DNA of 64,000 nt from JBBQNY01 sp038255255 (GCA_038255255.1 JBBSLL010000001.1:124001-188000), one strand, 5' to 3'; shown: positions 42,411 through 53,026, counted from the stretch's first letter. A program made the numbers and translations. Notes: generated by a model from the letters alone, not told the origin.

Positions 42411-45067
42411 GACTGCGGCAGTTGCGGACGCAACCACTCGCGCAGGTCTGCCATCGCAGTGCCAGGCTTGAACCGGTCCGTGCGATCGTTTTCTGGAAGC
42501 GACTGGGCCAGCAGCTCTACGCAGAACGACTTCGCAACTGCATAACCGAGTTCGCGATACGCCTCGACCTGCGCTTCGTGGAAGAACTGGTCACCCGTCG
42601 ACTCGTGCGGGAAATCCCGCTGGTGATGGCGATAGCTCTGCACGTCGACGGGAAGATTCGCGATCGGCGTGGCCTGCAGCAGCACCAGCCAACCGGCAGC
42701 GCGGGGCTCATCCTGGTGCGCAGGATAAAGAATCCGCGCGATCGCGAATCCGCGCGAGGCGACCGGCAGGTCCTGTGCATGCGCGGGCGGAGGAGGCATC
42801 AGGTCCGACAGCGGCAAGCCGTCGTCGAAGCGCACATGCACGCCGAAGTCTACGCGTATCTTTTCGACCAGGTTGGCCAGGTCGGCAAAGCCGCCGCTGC
42901 CATCCTGCGCGGCCTGCACGAGCACGATGATGCGCACGCGGCGACGGACCAGCTCGTAGACGCCGGTATTGTCGAAATGCCCGCCGTCGCTGAGTTCGAG
43001 GAAGTAGCTGTCCTCGCTCAAGCCCCGGCCAAAGAGGCCCGCGCGGATGCCTGGCACCAGAAAGTTCGGGCGCTGGCCGAGCAGCCAGCGGCGCGCACGC
43101 GCGAGGGGAGTGGCGTCCCCACGTTGCGCGCCGGGACTGCGCACCCAGATGCCAAGGCGAGCCTGCATGAGGAACATCAGGAAGGACACGAGCCGGTTGC
43201 GCGTGATCCCGCGTCCGCCGGCGCCGGTGTTCGGGTTGGCCGCCGCGCCCGACGCCGCCATGGCGGTGGCAGCGGCGAGCTCGCGGTCGGCGAAGTCGAC
43301 TGTTGCGGTCCAACGCGTGGCGTCGCTGCCGCAGGCGCCGGGCGCGAGGACGAAGCTGTCGCCCGCGCGCCCGCGATAGGTGTCGACTTTCGAATCGACG
43401 AGCACCAGGTTGGTGTTGACGAGGGGATAGAGCGAGAGGCGCGAGGGGCAATCGGGCGGCGGTGGCCAAAGGGCCTGTAGTCGACCGTATTCACGTCCGT
43501 CCGCATCGGTCGCGAGTTCCCACTGCGTGCTGTCGATGCCCGACAGGTTCGGCATGAAGGTTTCCATCAGGCGGTCGCGATACATGCGGTTCAGGCCGAA
43601 CTGGTTGAGGTTGGTGCAGAAGGCGACGATCAGCAGCACCGCGCCGAACGCGCCGAGTTGCCACGCGGGCAGCGACTGCAGTCGTAGCGCAATCGCGTAG
43701 GCGACCAGCGTCGCGGCGGCGAGCACGAGGCCTGCCGTTGCGAGGAGACGCACATGCGTCGCCAGGGATCGAGGCAGGTACGCGGTGCGCGACCAGAATG
43801 CCTGGTACAGCGCGCCCATCGATGCGAGCGCGGTGAGCGAAAGCGTCCCGGCGTTGCCGAGCCACTCGTGCGCAAGCGGCAATGCAAGCAACGCCGCGAG
43901 TACCAGCGCCAGGCCGGTGAGCGTGCCTGTCACGCGTTGCAGCCAGAGGCGCAGGCGATAAGCGCGCGATCCCGCAATGCCCGAATTGCGCCTGCGGTGC
44001 GTCCACTGCACGCCGGCGAGCCACAGTCCGAAACCGACTGCCATCGCGCATGGCAGCAGCAGCGCGGATGTCAGCAGCACGCCGCCGCGATGCGGCATCA
44101 CGCCGGTCGTGATGTTGGGGACCACGCCAGCCGGGCGCATCGCGAACAGCAATACGAGGCCGAATCCCAGCCATGCCAGCGCGGCCCAGAGCCAGCGCGA
44201 CCAGCCCTCGAAGGAGAGGGTGAATGTCGCAAGGCTGTAGGCGACGATGAGCACGACGATCATCGACAGCGTCGTGGCGAGCAGGCCCGCGGCATCGATG
44301 CAGAAGACCGGCGCAAATCGGCCGGATTCCCAGACGCGACAGTTCCCCTCGCGCAGTTCGGCCACGGATTCGGGGAGGATGCCGGCGAGCAGCAGGATGA
44401 CCAGCAACATCACCAGCAGCAGTCCGTACAGCCCGACGCTGAGCGCACTGTTGCGCAGCGCAGCGCCGGCCAGCGCCAGCGCGCCGATCCCCGGCGGCTG
44501 CAGGAAGTTGCCGTGCTGCCGGATGTAGTCGAGCCACACGGACTTTTCGCTCTCACGCACCGCGGCGGGGTTCGCGGGGGAGGCGCGCGCGCCGGATCGG
44601 CGACGCGACAGTTGCTCCTTCCATTGCGCGCCGTAGCGTTTGCGCAGCCACGCGACCGTCATGCCGAAGTAGCCGCCACCCGACACGGTCGAGAGATAGT
44701 GGAAACGCTCGCCGATCCCGTGGCCCAGCAGCGCCTGGTAGGCGCCCAGTGCGAACGACGCAGAGCGGATGCCGCCACCCGAGAATGCGAGGCCCGCGAG
44801 TCGGGTGCGCAGCGTTGCGACGTCCTGCAACGCATCCGGCGTGGCAGGTGCTTCGTCTCTCGGTGAGCCGGGTCGACGCCGCGCACGCGCGTCGGCGTGC
44901 GCTTCCGACACGAGTCCGAGCAATTCGTCGTCGAAGGCCTGTTGCCAGTCGAAATCACCGCGAGCGGACTGCGGCGCTGCCCTGGTTTGCGATGCGGTTC
45001 CCCCGGCGCCAACCCCTGGATCCGGTACTGGCGCGGCGTCGGCATGCGGCGCCTGTTGCTCGCTCAC
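42407..45067 (-). CDS. Patatin-like phospholipase with multiple membrane helices
   Basis: 886 residues from GTG 45067, with GGGAGCAGG upstream. The patatin oxyanion loop AFSGGGIRSASFALGAYQAL is at about 94-113; the nucleophile elbow reads STVSGGG (Ser129) instead of the usual GxSxG, and the partner aspartate is in LELSDGGHFDNTGVYELVRR near residue 690. Between them lie eight or more transmembrane helices (about 200-500), unusual for simple patatins but seen in a large membrane subclass. Expected to hydrolyse phospholipid acyl esters at the inner membrane. It overlaps the lysozyme-like gene, so the two are coupled. Confidence 0.85.
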   Translation of the reverse strand: MSEQQAPHADAAPVPDPGVGAGGTASQTRAAPQSARGDFDWQQAFDDELLGLVSEAHADARARRRPGSPRDEAPATPDALQDVATLRTRLAGLAFSGGGIRSASFALGAYQALLGHGIGERFHYLSTVSGGGYFGMTVAWLRKRYGAQWKEQLSRRRSGARASPANPAAVRESEKSVWLDYIRQHGNFLQPPGIGALALAGAALRNSALSVGLYGLLLVMLLVILLLAGILPESVAELREGNCRVWESGRFAPVFCIDAAGLLATTLSMIVVLIVAYSLATFTLSFEGWSRWLWAALAWLGFGLVLLFAMRPAGVVPNITTGVMPHRGGVLLTSALLLPCAMAVGFGLWLAGVQWTHRRRNSGIAGSRAYRLRLWLQRVTGTLTGLALVLAALLALPLAHEWLGNAGTLSLTALASMGALYQAFWSRTAYLPRSLATHVRLLATAGLVLAAATLVAYAIALRLQSLPAWQLGAFGAVLLIVAFCTNLNQFGLNRMYRDRLMETFMPNLSGIDSTQWELATDADGREYGRLQALWPPPPDCPSRLSLYPLVNTNLVLVDSKVDTYRGRAGDSFVLAPGACGSDATRWTATVDFADRELAAATAMAASGAAANPNTGAGGRGITRNRLVSFLMFLMQARLGIWVRSPGAQRGDATPLARARRWLLGQRPNFLVPGIRAGLFGRGLSEDSYFLELSDGGHFDNTGVYELVRRRVRIIVLVQAAQDGSGGFADLANLVEKIRVDFGVHVRFDDGLPLSDLMPPPPAHAQDLPVASRGFAIARILYPAHQDEPRAAGWLVLLQATPIANLPVDVQSYRHHQRDFPHESTGDQFFHEAQVEAYRELGYAVAKSFCVELLAQSLPENDRTDRFKPGTAMADLREWLRPQLPQS

Positions 45068-45213
45068 GGCCTGCTCCCTGTCCTTGTCGGCGCGGTCGAC
45101 GCGGGCATCTTGCCAGCAACGCCGTGCGGTGGCACGGCGCCGCCGACACGCGAGTTTTCAGTCGCGCGGCCGCGGCCCCACGTCGGAGCCTGAAGCAGTC
45201 CTTCGCGACGGCC

Positions 45214-46356
45214 TCAGCTCTCTGCCAGCGCCGCCAGGACCTTTTTTTCGCGAGCGGTGTCCAGGCCGGCGCGCAGCGTGGACTGGCGCTTGGCAGGCTG
45301 CGACTTGAACCACGCCAGCGTGTCGGATGCGGTGGTTGCCAGTGGCCGGAACGTCAGGCCTGCGGCGACCGCCCTGGCGACGCTGATGCGTCCGAACCCG
45401 GCGCTTTCGCCGAGGCCGGGTACCCACACAGGCATGTCCGACCAAGGGGCGACATTCTGCGCCTTGAGGAAATCGATCGGCGCCCAGTGCAGGTGCGCGC
45501 CATTCGTTGTCACAGCCCGGATTCCGTGCAGCAACGCGGCCATCGTCATCTCGTAGTCGGGGCCCGTCGCATTGAATGTCCCGAAGGTGCCGCGCTCCAC
45601 CATGCGGATCGTCCACTCGGCAAGATCGCGCGCATCGATGAACTGGACCGGATCGGTGCCGTCGCCCGGAGCCAGCACTTCGCCGCCGCGGTCGATGCGC
45701 ACGGGCCAGTAGGTGAAGCGATCGGTTTCGTCGCCAGGTCCGACGATGAGCCCCGGGCGGATGATCGTGACGGCTTCGCCGAACTGCTTCGAGGCTTCCT
45801 TCTCGCTCCGCGCCTTGAGCGCGCCATACAGTTCCATGTTGGCGAGCAGCGTGGCGCGGTTTTCCGCCATCGCATCCGTGCCGCGGTATTCGGCCAATGC
45901 CGCCTTCTCGTCCATGCCCGGCCTGCTGGTGTCGGCAAACACCGAGATCGTGGAAATGAAGACGTACTGCCCGACGTTTTTCCCGAGGACCTTCCCCGCA
46001 TCGCGAACCCACGATGGCAGCGTGGTCGGGTTGTCGATGCAGACGTCCCACTTGCGGCCTGCGAGTGATGCGAGGTTGCCTGTCTCGCGGTCGCCCAGAA
46101 GTTGTTCGACCTTGCCGGGCCAGACGGGCGCATCGCGTTTGCCGCGATTGAAGATCGTGACTTCGTGTCCGCGGGCCAGTGCGTAACGCACCTGGTGCGG
46201 TCCGGTGAATCCGGTTCCCCCCAGGATCAGGATGCGCAGTTTGCGTGCGGGCTTCGCATCCGTCGGGCCAGGCGAAGCCGCTCGTGTCGCTGCCCCCGCG
46301 AGGAGCGTCCCCGCAGCGAGCGTCCCCAACACCACATCGCGGCGTGTAGCAGGCAT
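45214..46356 (-). CDS. Tat-exported NAD-dependent epimerase/dehydratase family protein
   Basis: 380 residues. N-terminus MPATRRDVVLGTLAAGTLLA has the twin arginine and hydrophobic run of a Tat signal. The domain is an atypical short-chain dehydrogenase: LRILILGGTGFTGPHQVRYA (Rossmann GGTGFTG), VTIFNRGKR, YVFISTISVF, VTIIRPGLIVGPGDETDRFT and DPVQFIDARDLAEW. The usual YxxxK is not obvious. Tat export implies it folds with its cofactor before translocation. ATG at 46356 has GGGAG six bases upstream. Substrate unknown. Confidence 0.82.
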   Translation of the reverse strand: MPATRRDVVLGTLAAGTLLAGAATRAASPGPTDAKPARKLRILILGGTGFTGPHQVRYALARGHEVTIFNRGKRDAPVWPGKVEQLLGDRETGNLASLAGRKWDVCIDNPTTLPSWVRDAGKVLGKNVGQYVFISTISVFADTSRPGMDEKAALAEYRGTDAMAENRATLLANMELYGALKARSEKEASKQFGEAVTIIRPGLIVGPGDETDRFTYWPVRIDRGGEVLAPGDGTDPVQFIDARDLAEWTIRMVERGTFGTFNATGPDYEMTMAALLHGIRAVTTNGAHLHWAPIDFLKAQNVAPWSDMPVWVPGLGESAGFGRISVARAVAAGLTFRPLATTASDTLAWFKSQPAKRQSTLRAGLDTAREKKVLAALAES

Positions 46357-46462
46357 CGAAGGCTCCCGGTCAGAGGCGCGATTCGAGACTGTGGCGCTGT
46401 CGACCGGAGAGCACGAGGGCTGGAAGTCACGAAGCCGCGACTTCGCAGTCGCGGATTCCGCG

Positions 46463-47668
46463 TTACTTGAGCTTGGCGGCCTTGCGAAGGTCGTCGGCAC
46501 GGTCGGTGAGCTCCCACGAGAAGGCGGTCGCGGAGTGCTGCTTGCCCTTGCCGTCCTTGTAGCTGACCTTTTCCGGCTTGCGTCCGAAATGGCCGTACGC
46601 CGCCGTCGGCTGGTAGATCGGATGGATGAGGTCGAGCATCTTGATGATGCCGTAAGGGCGCAGGTCGAAATGCGCCCGGATCAACTTCTCGATCTGGTCG
46701 TCGCCGATCTTGCCGGTGCCGAAAGTCGTCACCGAAATCGACGTCGGCTCGGCCACGCCAATTGCATAGCTCACCTGTACTTCGCAGCGCCCCGCGAGGC
46801 CCGCGGCGACGACGTTCTTCGCGACGTAACGTGCGGCATATGCGGCCGAACGGTCGACCTTGGACGGGTCCTTGCCGGAAAACGCCCCACCGCCGTGGCG
46901 CGCCCAACCGCCGTAGGTGTCGACTATGATCTTGCGACCGGTGAGGCCGCAGTCGCCCACCGGCCCGCCGATCACGAACTTGCCGGTCGGGTTGATGTGA
47001 TAGCGCGTGCCCTTGTGCAGCCACTTGGTCGGCAGCACCGGCTTGATGATCGTTTCCATCACTGCTTCGTGCAGGTCCTTCTGGCTGACGTCGGGCGCGT
47101 GCTGCGTGGACAGCACGACCGCGTCGATCGCAGTGGCCTTGCCGTCCTCATAGCGCAACGTGACCTGGCTTTTCGCATCGGGGCGCAGCCATCCGAGCTT
47201 GCCCTTCTTGCGCACCTTCGCCTGCTGCTCGCACAGCCGGTGCGCCAGGTGGATCGCGGCGGGCATGTAGCTGTCCGTCTCGTTGGTCGCGTAGCCGAAC
47301 ATGAGGCCCTGGTCGCCGGCACCTTGTTCCTCCGGCTTCCTGCGATCGACACCCTGGCTGATCTCGGGGCTCTGCTTGCCGATGAGATTGATGACGCCGC
47401 ATGTCGCCCCGTCGAACCCGACTTCCGAAGAGTTGTAGCCGATGTCGAGGATGACCTTGCGGGTCAGCGACTCGAGGTCGATCCAGGCCTCGGTGGTGAT
47501 TTCTCCCGCGACAATCGCCACGCCGGTCTTCACCATCGTCTCGCAGGCCACGCGGGCACGCTTGTCCTGCTTGAGGATCGCGTCGAGGACCGCGTCGGAA
47601 ATCTGGTCCGCGACCTTGTCGGGGTGGCCTTCGGAAACGGATTCGGAGGTGAAAAGCGTGCTTGCCAT
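46463..47668 (-). CDS. metK: S-adenosylmethionine synthetase
   Basis: 401 residues. Forms SAM from ATP and methionine. Landmarks: [60 protein letters not shown], the P-loop-like [20 protein letters not shown], and the C-terminal [25 protein letters not shown] -10 lies at 47722-47717; the short leader contains the palindrome GGATATATCC just before the start codon, overlapping the only AAGGA, so initiation might be structure-dependent. Confidence 0.97.
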   Translation of the reverse strand: MASTLFTSESVSEGHPDKVADQISDAVLDAILKQDKRARVACETMVKTGVAIVAGEITTEAWIDLESLTRKVILDIGYNSSEVGFDGATCGVINLIGKQSPEISQGVDRRKPEEQGAGDQGLMFGYATNETDSYMPAAIHLAHRLCEQQAKVRKKGKLGWLRPDAKSQVTLRYEDGKATAIDAVVLSTQHAPDVSQKDLHEAVMETIIKPVLPTKWLHKGTRYHINPTGKFVIGGPVGDCGLTGRKIIVDTYGGWARHGGGAFSGKDPSKVDRSAAYAARYVAKNVVAAGLAGRCEVQVSYAIGVAEPTSISVTTFGTGKIGDDQIEKLIRAHFDLRPYGIIKMLDLIHPIYQPTAAYGHFGRKPEKVSYKDGKGKQHSATAFSWELTDRADDLRKAAKLK

Positions 47669-47912
47669 GGAGGGATATATCCTTCGATGCGGATGAAAGG
47701 ATGAAACGAGCCGCGCATCATATCCTAGCGCGGGGGCTCAGGGGCCGGGTGCCTCCAGCGCTCAAGTCTTGCGAGTGTGCGGCATCACGTTCGCGCCGAT
47801 CCCTTGAATGGTGGCTGTCAGGCCTCCGGGACCAGGCTTGCGGCATCGGTGCGATCCACCAGAATGGCGTGCTCGCACATCGGTGCGGGTGATATCCCAC
47901 GGAGAACGCCCC

Positions 47913-49031
47913 ATGGTGCGGAGCAAGCTGATCGCCGCGGCGTTCGTTCCCCTGGTCCTGGCGACCGGCGTCGGCGAAGCCGCGAACAACAACGCCGAGG
48001 TCGTGCAGGGCGAAGTCGCGCGCTGGTCAGGCCAGACGGCCGCGGAATGCGGGATCTTCGGTCGGCGGTACGCGGCCATTGCTGGAGATTGCTATTACCC
48101 GGTCGACATGAAGGCCCGGCCCGGCGTCCACGAAATCGCGATGTGGAACTCCACGGGCGCACGCACGCTGGGAACGCTGACGGTGGTTGCGCGCCAGTGT
48201 GCGTTGACGGATATCACGCTTGACGACGACAGGTACGTGAACATCAGCGACGCCAACAAGGCGCGCTCCGTTGAAGAACGCGAGCGGATCGTGAAGGCTG
48301 TTTCGGGAACGGATGCGAGACCCGCATTCCTGCTGCCGCTCGGCGCGCCTTCGCAGGGCATGGTGGCCAGGGATCCCAGCGACTTCTGCGAGCTGCGGCG
48401 TTACAACGGCGGACAGCTGAAAAGCCGGCATACGGGGCTCGATTACCCACTTGCCCAAGGCACGCCAGTGGTGGCGGGCGCGGACGGCACCGTCACGCTG
48501 TCGGAGGAACAGTTCTACACGGGTCACACGGTGATCGTGGACCACGGTGGTGGACTGGTCACCATGTTTTTCCACCTGGACGAAGTCGCGGTGGAAACCG
48601 GCGCCGTCGTCAAGCGAGGCGATCCGCTCGGCACAGTCGGAAGCACCGGCCGCTCGACCGGCCCGCACCTGCATTTCGGGGCGCGATACCAGAACCAGCG
48701 CATCGATGCCGGTACCTTGCTCGGTGATCTTTCCAGTTTGCCGGGCGTCGGCGAAGAGAGAGTCGATGTAGCGGAATCCGCAAGCGCAGACGGTGCCGCG
48801 GCGGTCGACGCGGACGCAAGCTTGCCTGGCCAGAAGGAAGATCCGGCTGCGGATGTCAGCACGTCACCTGCATCGCAGGCCTCGACACCCGACGAAGCCG
48901 TCGACGAAGCGCAGCCCGACATCCAGGCCGGAGATCCGGAGGCTGCGGATGCCGCGGAAAAGCCAGAGGACGCCCTTGAGGCAGAAGCCGAGGCGCAACG
49001 TGAAGCGGACCAGGAAGCGAAGTCCCGGTAA
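47913..49031 (+). CDS. M23-family metallopeptidase with acidic C-terminal tail
   Basis: 372 residues. Signal peptide (VRSKLIAAAFVPLVLATGVG), an N-terminal domain, and an M23/LytM domain with zinc ligands in RHTGLDYPLAQGTPV, VDHGGGLVTMFFHLDEV and STGPHLHFGARYQ. The first His and the HLH pair are present, so an active peptidoglycan endopeptidase is possible. The last 100 residues are Ala/Glu/Asp-rich and unstructured. ATG at 47913 has GGAGAA upstream. Divergent from metK. Confidence 0.9.
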   Translation: MVRSKLIAAAFVPLVLATGVGEAANNNAEVVQGEVARWSGQTAAECGIFGRRYAAIAGDCYYPVDMKARPGVHEIAMWNSTGARTLGTLTVVARQCALTDITLDDDRYVNISDANKARSVEERERIVKAVSGTDARPAFLLPLGAPSQGMVARDPSDFCELRRYNGGQLKSRHTGLDYPLAQGTPVVAGADGTVTLSEEQFYTGHTVIVDHGGGLVTMFFHLDEVAVETGAVVKRGDPLGTVGSTGRSTGPHLHFGARYQNQRIDAGTLLGDLSSLPGVGEERVDVAESASADGAAAVDADASLPGQKEDPAADVSTSPASQASTPDEAVDEAQPDIQAGDPEAADAAEKPEDALEAEAEAQREADQEAKSR

Positions 49032-49075
49032 GCAGTGCGGGACGCACCCTCCGGTGGAAGCCCCGTGCTGCCCGG

Positions 49076-50065
49076 TTACGCGGCGAGTCCGATGTCGGCC
49101 GCCCGGGTCGCGTCGAACCATTCGGTGACGAGCGCCCGCTGGTTCAGGGCGCAGGTGGCCGTCTGCATGGCGCGGCGCAGGGCGCGCAGATCGGATCGAT
49201 CCGCGCAATACCAGCCGATGTGCTTGCGTGCGATGCGCACGCCGTGATCCGGGCCGTAGAACGCGTAGAGCTCGTCGAGATGCCCGAGCAGCACCGCGCG
49301 CACCTCAGCCGGCGCCGGTTCCGGCGCAAGTGTGCCGTCGCGCAGGAATTGCGCGATCTCGCGGAATATCCAGGGCCGCCCCTGCGCCGCGCGACCCAGC
49401 ATCAGCGCGTCGGCGCCCGTCAGGCGCAGTACCTCCAATGCCTTCGAAGGTGTCGCCACATCGCCATTGGCGATGACCGGGATGTGCACTGACTGCTTGA
49501 TCGCCGCAATCGTGTCGTACTCGGCAGCACCCTCGAAACGATCGGCGCGCGTACGCCCGTGCACCGCCAGCGCTGCCACTCCGCAATCTTCCGCGATGCG
49601 TGCAATTGCCAGGCCGTTGCGACTGTTGGCGTCCCAGCCAGTGCGGATCTTGAGCGTGACGGGGGCGTCGACGGCGCGCACCACCGCGTCGAGGATGCGG
49701 GCCACGAGCGGCTCGTCGCGCAGCAGCGCGGAACCCGCGTCGATCCGGCACACTTTTTTTGCAGGACAGCCCATGTTGATGTCGATGATCTGCGCACCCT
49801 CGTCGACGTTGAAGCGCGCCGCGTCGGCGAGCATCGCGGGATCGTAGCCCGCGATCTGAACGCTGATGGGCGCGGGCTCGCCGTCGTGGTCGCGACGCAG
49901 GCGCGACTTGCGCGTGTCCTTCAGTTTCAGGTCTGCGTGGGTCATCTCCGAAACGCAGAGTCCGGCACCGTGCTGCTTGCACAGCATGCGGAAGGGCTTG
50001 TCGGTGACGCCCGCCATTGGCGCGAGCACCAGCGGCGGATCGATTGCGTACGGACCGATCTTCAT
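49076..50065 (-). CDS. dusB: tRNA-dihydrouridine synthase B
   Basis: 329 residues. MKIGPYAIDPPLVLAPMAGV, SVQIAGYDPAMLADAARFNV, IIDINMGCPAKKVCRIDAGS with catalytic Cys, VTLKIRTGWD, LAVHGRTRADRFEG and PVIANGDVATPSKA identify DusB (U17 reduction in bacterial tRNA). In many gammaproteobacteria dusB is followed by fis; here the gene ends near an unrelated peptidase and no fis is present. Divergent from the hybrid kinase. Confidence 0.94.
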   Translation of the reverse strand: MKIGPYAIDPPLVLAPMAGVTDKPFRMLCKQHGAGLCVSEMTHADLKLKDTRKSRLRRDHDGEPAPISVQIAGYDPAMLADAARFNVDEGAQIIDINMGCPAKKVCRIDAGSALLRDEPLVARILDAVVRAVDAPVTLKIRTGWDANSRNGLAIARIAEDCGVAALAVHGRTRADRFEGAAEYDTIAAIKQSVHIPVIANGDVATPSKALEVLRLTGADALMLGRAAQGRPWIFREIAQFLRDGTLAPEPAPAEVRAVLLGHLDELYAFYGPDHGVRIARKHIGWYCADRSDLRALRRAMQTATCALNQRALVTEWFDATRAADIGLAA

Positions 50066-50266
50066 CCGTCGATTGTAGAGGCCAGTCTGCTTCGCGGTTC
50101 ACTCTGTGAACGCGGTGGCATGAGGCCGCCCGTCACGGCACATACACGACTGCCATCTGAACGCCATTTGCAGCGGGTGGTTCGCAGGCCGACATACGGA
50201 ATATGGTGACCCGGCCCAATACCCCTGCACCATCGGTGACAGGGGCTGCGCGAGGAGTCCCACATT

Positions 50267-52000
50267 TTGAGTGCGTCATCGAAGGCAAATGCCGGACCCT
50301 CTTCTGCGGGTGCGCGCGAGTTCCAGCTTCCGGCCGATGCAGGCGGCGCGGTTGCTGGAAGAGTCGTGTCAGGCCACGATGTCACCGACACCCACGCCGC
50401 GCAGGTTGCTTTGCGGAGCAGCGAGGAGCGCTATCGCTTTCTCTTCAACTCGATCGACGCGGGGTTCTGCGAGGTCGGGGTGAAATTCGACTCGAGCGGT
50501 CGCGCCGTCGACTACGTATTCCTGGAAGTCAACCCGGCTTTCGAACGGCAGTCGGGCATCGACGGCGCCCTCGGACGCAGCATGCGGGAAATCGCTCCCG
50601 CACACGAACAGAAGTGGTTCGATATCTACGGTGACGTCGCGCGCACCGGACAAGCGGTTCGTTTCGAGCAGGAGGCCAAGGCGCTCGAGCGCTGGTTTGC
50701 TGTCAGCGCTTTCCGGGTGGGTGACCCGAAGGATCACCGCGTCGCGGTCGTTTTCGACGACATCACAGGCCGCAAGCACGCCGAATCGCGGCTGTCCGAC
50801 AGCGAGGCAAGGCTTCGCGAACTCAACGAGACACTGGAAGCCCGCGTGGCCGCGCGCACCGCGGAACTCGACCTGGCGCATGCGGCGCTGCGCCAATCCC
50901 AGAGGCTCGAAGCCATGGGGCAGCTGACCGGCGGAGTCGCGCACGATTTCAACAATCTCCTGACCCCGATCATTGGCGTACTCGACATCCTGCAGAGACA
51001 GGGAATCGGTGGGGAGCGGGAACAGCGCCTGATCGGTGGTGCAGCGGATAGCGCGGACCGCGCCAAGCACCTCGTCCACCGCCTTCTTGCGTTTGCGCGA
51101 CGTCAGCCGCTGCAATCGGGGGCCGTGCAGGTCGGACAACTCATCGAGGGCATGGGCGATCTCGTGGCCCGTACGATTGGTCCCCGGATCAAGGTCGTGC
51201 TGGATGTCGCCGAAGGGCTGCCGCCCGCGATCGCGGACCCGGATCAGCTCGAGATGGCCCTGCTGAATTTGTGTGCGAATGCACGCGACGCGATGCCTCG
51301 CGGCGGCGTCCTGCGCATTTGCGTCGCGATGGAAGCGATCGGCCCGGAGCATCGTTCCGGCCTGCCGGCGAAAGAGTTCGTGAGGATGTCGGTGACCGAT
51401 ACCGGCGTCGGCATGGACGAGACGACTGTCGCGCGTGCAGTTGAACCCTTCTTCTCGACCAAGGGAGTCGGCACAGGTGCAGGCCTTGGACTTTCGATGG
51501 CACACGGGCTTGCATCGCAGCTCGGAGGCGCGCTCCTGATCGACAGCACACCAGGAGCCGGCACGCAGGTGGAGTTGTGGTTGCCTGTAAGTTCCGCTGA
51601 AGCACAACCGCTTCCTGGCGCGCCCCTGGCGGAGGCCCGGCTGTCGATGACAGGCAGGGCGCTGGTCGTCGACGACGAAGCCGCGGTCCGGATGAGCACA
51701 GCAGACATGCTCGCCGAGATGGGCTTTTCGGTTGTCGAAGCCGAAACCGGCGAACATGCGATCCGTGTGATGGAGCAGGACGGTCCTTTCGAGATCGTCG
51801 TGACCGACCACCTCATGCCGGGCATGAGCGGTGTCGACCTCGCGCGCGAAGTGCAATCCACGTGGCCGGGCACGCCGGTGTTGATCGTGTCCGGTTACGC
51901 GGAAGTCGAAGCGATCGAAGCCTCGCTGCCGCGCTTGTCCAAGCCTTTCCGGCAGAGCGAACTCGCCGCCAGGATCAATGGGATGTTGTCCGACGCCTGA
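50267..52000 (+). CDS. PAS-containing hybrid histidine kinase with C-terminal receiver
   Basis: 577 residues from TTG 50267 (GAGGAG nine bases upstream). No transmembrane helix, so cytoplasmic. Domains: PAS at about 50-170 (RYRFLFNSIDAGFCEVGVKF), a coiled segment, H-box MGQLTGGVAHDFNNLLTPII with H226 (the HDFNN class), ATPase motifs LNLCANARDAMPRGG, VTDTGVGMD and GTGAGLGLSMAHGL, and a receiver domain with VVDDEAAVRMS and acceptor Asp514 in VVTDHLMPGMSG. Output may be phosphotransfer to a separate regulator not in the window. Confidence 0.9.
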   Translation: MSASSKANAGPSSAGAREFQLPADAGGAVAGRVVSGHDVTDTHAAQVALRSSEERYRFLFNSIDAGFCEVGVKFDSSGRAVDYVFLEVNPAFERQSGIDGALGRSMREIAPAHEQKWFDIYGDVARTGQAVRFEQEAKALERWFAVSAFRVGDPKDHRVAVVFDDITGRKHAESRLSDSEARLRELNETLEARVAARTAELDLAHAALRQSQRLEAMGQLTGGVAHDFNNLLTPIIGVLDILQRQGIGGEREQRLIGGAADSADRAKHLVHRLLAFARRQPLQSGAVQVGQLIEGMGDLVARTIGPRIKVVLDVAEGLPPAIADPDQLEMALLNLCANARDAMPRGGVLRICVAMEAIGPEHRSGLPAKEFVRMSVTDTGVGMDETTVARAVEPFFSTKGVGTGAGLGLSMAHGLASQLGGALLIDSTPGAGTQVELWLPVSSAEAQPLPGAPLAEARLSMTGRALVVDDEAAVRMSTADMLAEMGFSVVEAETGEHAIRVMEQDGPFEIVVTDHLMPGMSGVDLAREVQSTWPGTPVLIVSGYAEVEAIEASLPRLSKPFRQSELAARINGMLSDA

Positions 52001-52012
52001 AGCGAGCCTGGC

Positions 52013-52981
52013 TCAACGAAACCTGCTCGCAATGGCTGCAGGCGACGGCATGGCCGGTGCGGTGCCGATGGTTTCAGTCGACAGCGCGGCGGCGCGGCTC
52101 GCCAGCGTGACCAGCGCGTGGAACGGTGCCTGCGGCGCAGTGGAGAGCGCCGCGGCGAGCGCCCCGCTGAACGCATCGCCTGCACCCGTGGTGTCGATTG
52201 CCGTGACCTGTTCCGCCGCCACCCGGTAGTGGCGGCGTACGTCGCCTGCGAGCAGCGGTGCATCATGGGCGTGCGAGACGAAGCAGCCATGTGCGCCGAG
52301 CGTCACCACAACGGTAGGCACGCCCAGCCCGCGGCAGAGCGAATCGAGCGTCGTCTCATCGAGTCCTGCAACATCGGCTCCGGCAATCATCGAACCCGAG
52401 CAGCGGGCGAGCAGCAGCGCGAATTCCGTTTCATTGGGCGTGACGAGATCGCATTCGCGCAACAGGTTGCCATCGAACGCAGCCGGCACCGGCGCGGGAT
52501 TGAGCATGCGCCGGAGCCCTTGCTCCCTCGCCATTGCCAATGCGGTGCGCACGGCTTCGATCCCCGTTTCAAGCTGCGTGAGCAGAACCCGCCTGCCCGC
52601 AAACGCGTCGGCGTTCGCGCGCAGGAAGTCCGGACTCAGCGATTCGTTGGCGGCCAGGTTGACGACGATGCGGTTTTCTCCGCGCGGATCCACCACGATG
52701 CTCGAGGAAGCCGTCGCGACACCTGGCGCGGCCTGCCATCGACAGGCGACTCCCTCCGCCTCGGCGAACCGGCGCGCATTCGCGGCCAGCGCATCGTCGC
52801 CCAGCGCTCCCATGAAAAGCGTGGACGCGCCCAGGCGATGCGAAGCGATGGCCTGGTTGAAACCCTTTCCGCCGGGCCCGGTGTTGAATCCGGTCGCGCG
52901 CACCGTTTCGCCCGTGTCGGGAAATCGTTCGCACAGCCAGGCATGGTCCTGCACGTAGCTGCCCACGACCACGACGCCCAC
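52013..52981 (-). CDS. Ribokinase-like PfkB-family sugar kinase
   Basis: 322 residues from GTG 52981. VVVGSYVQDHAWLCERFPDT, then the PfkB N-terminal signature GFNTGPGGKGFNQAIASHRL, VVDPRGENRIVVNLAANE, and the C-terminal ATP/anion-hole motif AIDTTGAGDAFSGALAAAL. Most similar in layout to ribokinase. It lies 45 bases behind a nucleoside-permease-like gene on the same strand, suggesting phosphorylation of ribose released from imported nucleosides. Confidence 0.85.
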   Translation of the reverse strand: MGVVVVGSYVQDHAWLCERFPDTGETVRATGFNTGPGGKGFNQAIASHRLGASTLFMGALGDDALAANARRFAEAEGVACRWQAAPGVATASSSIVVDPRGENRIVVNLAANESLSPDFLRANADAFAGRRVLLTQLETGIEAVRTALAMAREQGLRRMLNPAPVPAAFDGNLLRECDLVTPNETEFALLLARCSGSMIAGADVAGLDETTLDSLCRGLGVPTVVVTLGAHGCFVSHAHDAPLLAGDVRRHYRVAAEQVTAIDTTGAGDAFSGALAAALSTAPQAPFHALVTLASRAAALSTETIGTAPAMPSPAAIASRFR

Positions 52982-53026
52982 CCGGTCAGCCCCCGGTCGT
53001 CAGGCAGACGCGTGCGCACCCGCCGA

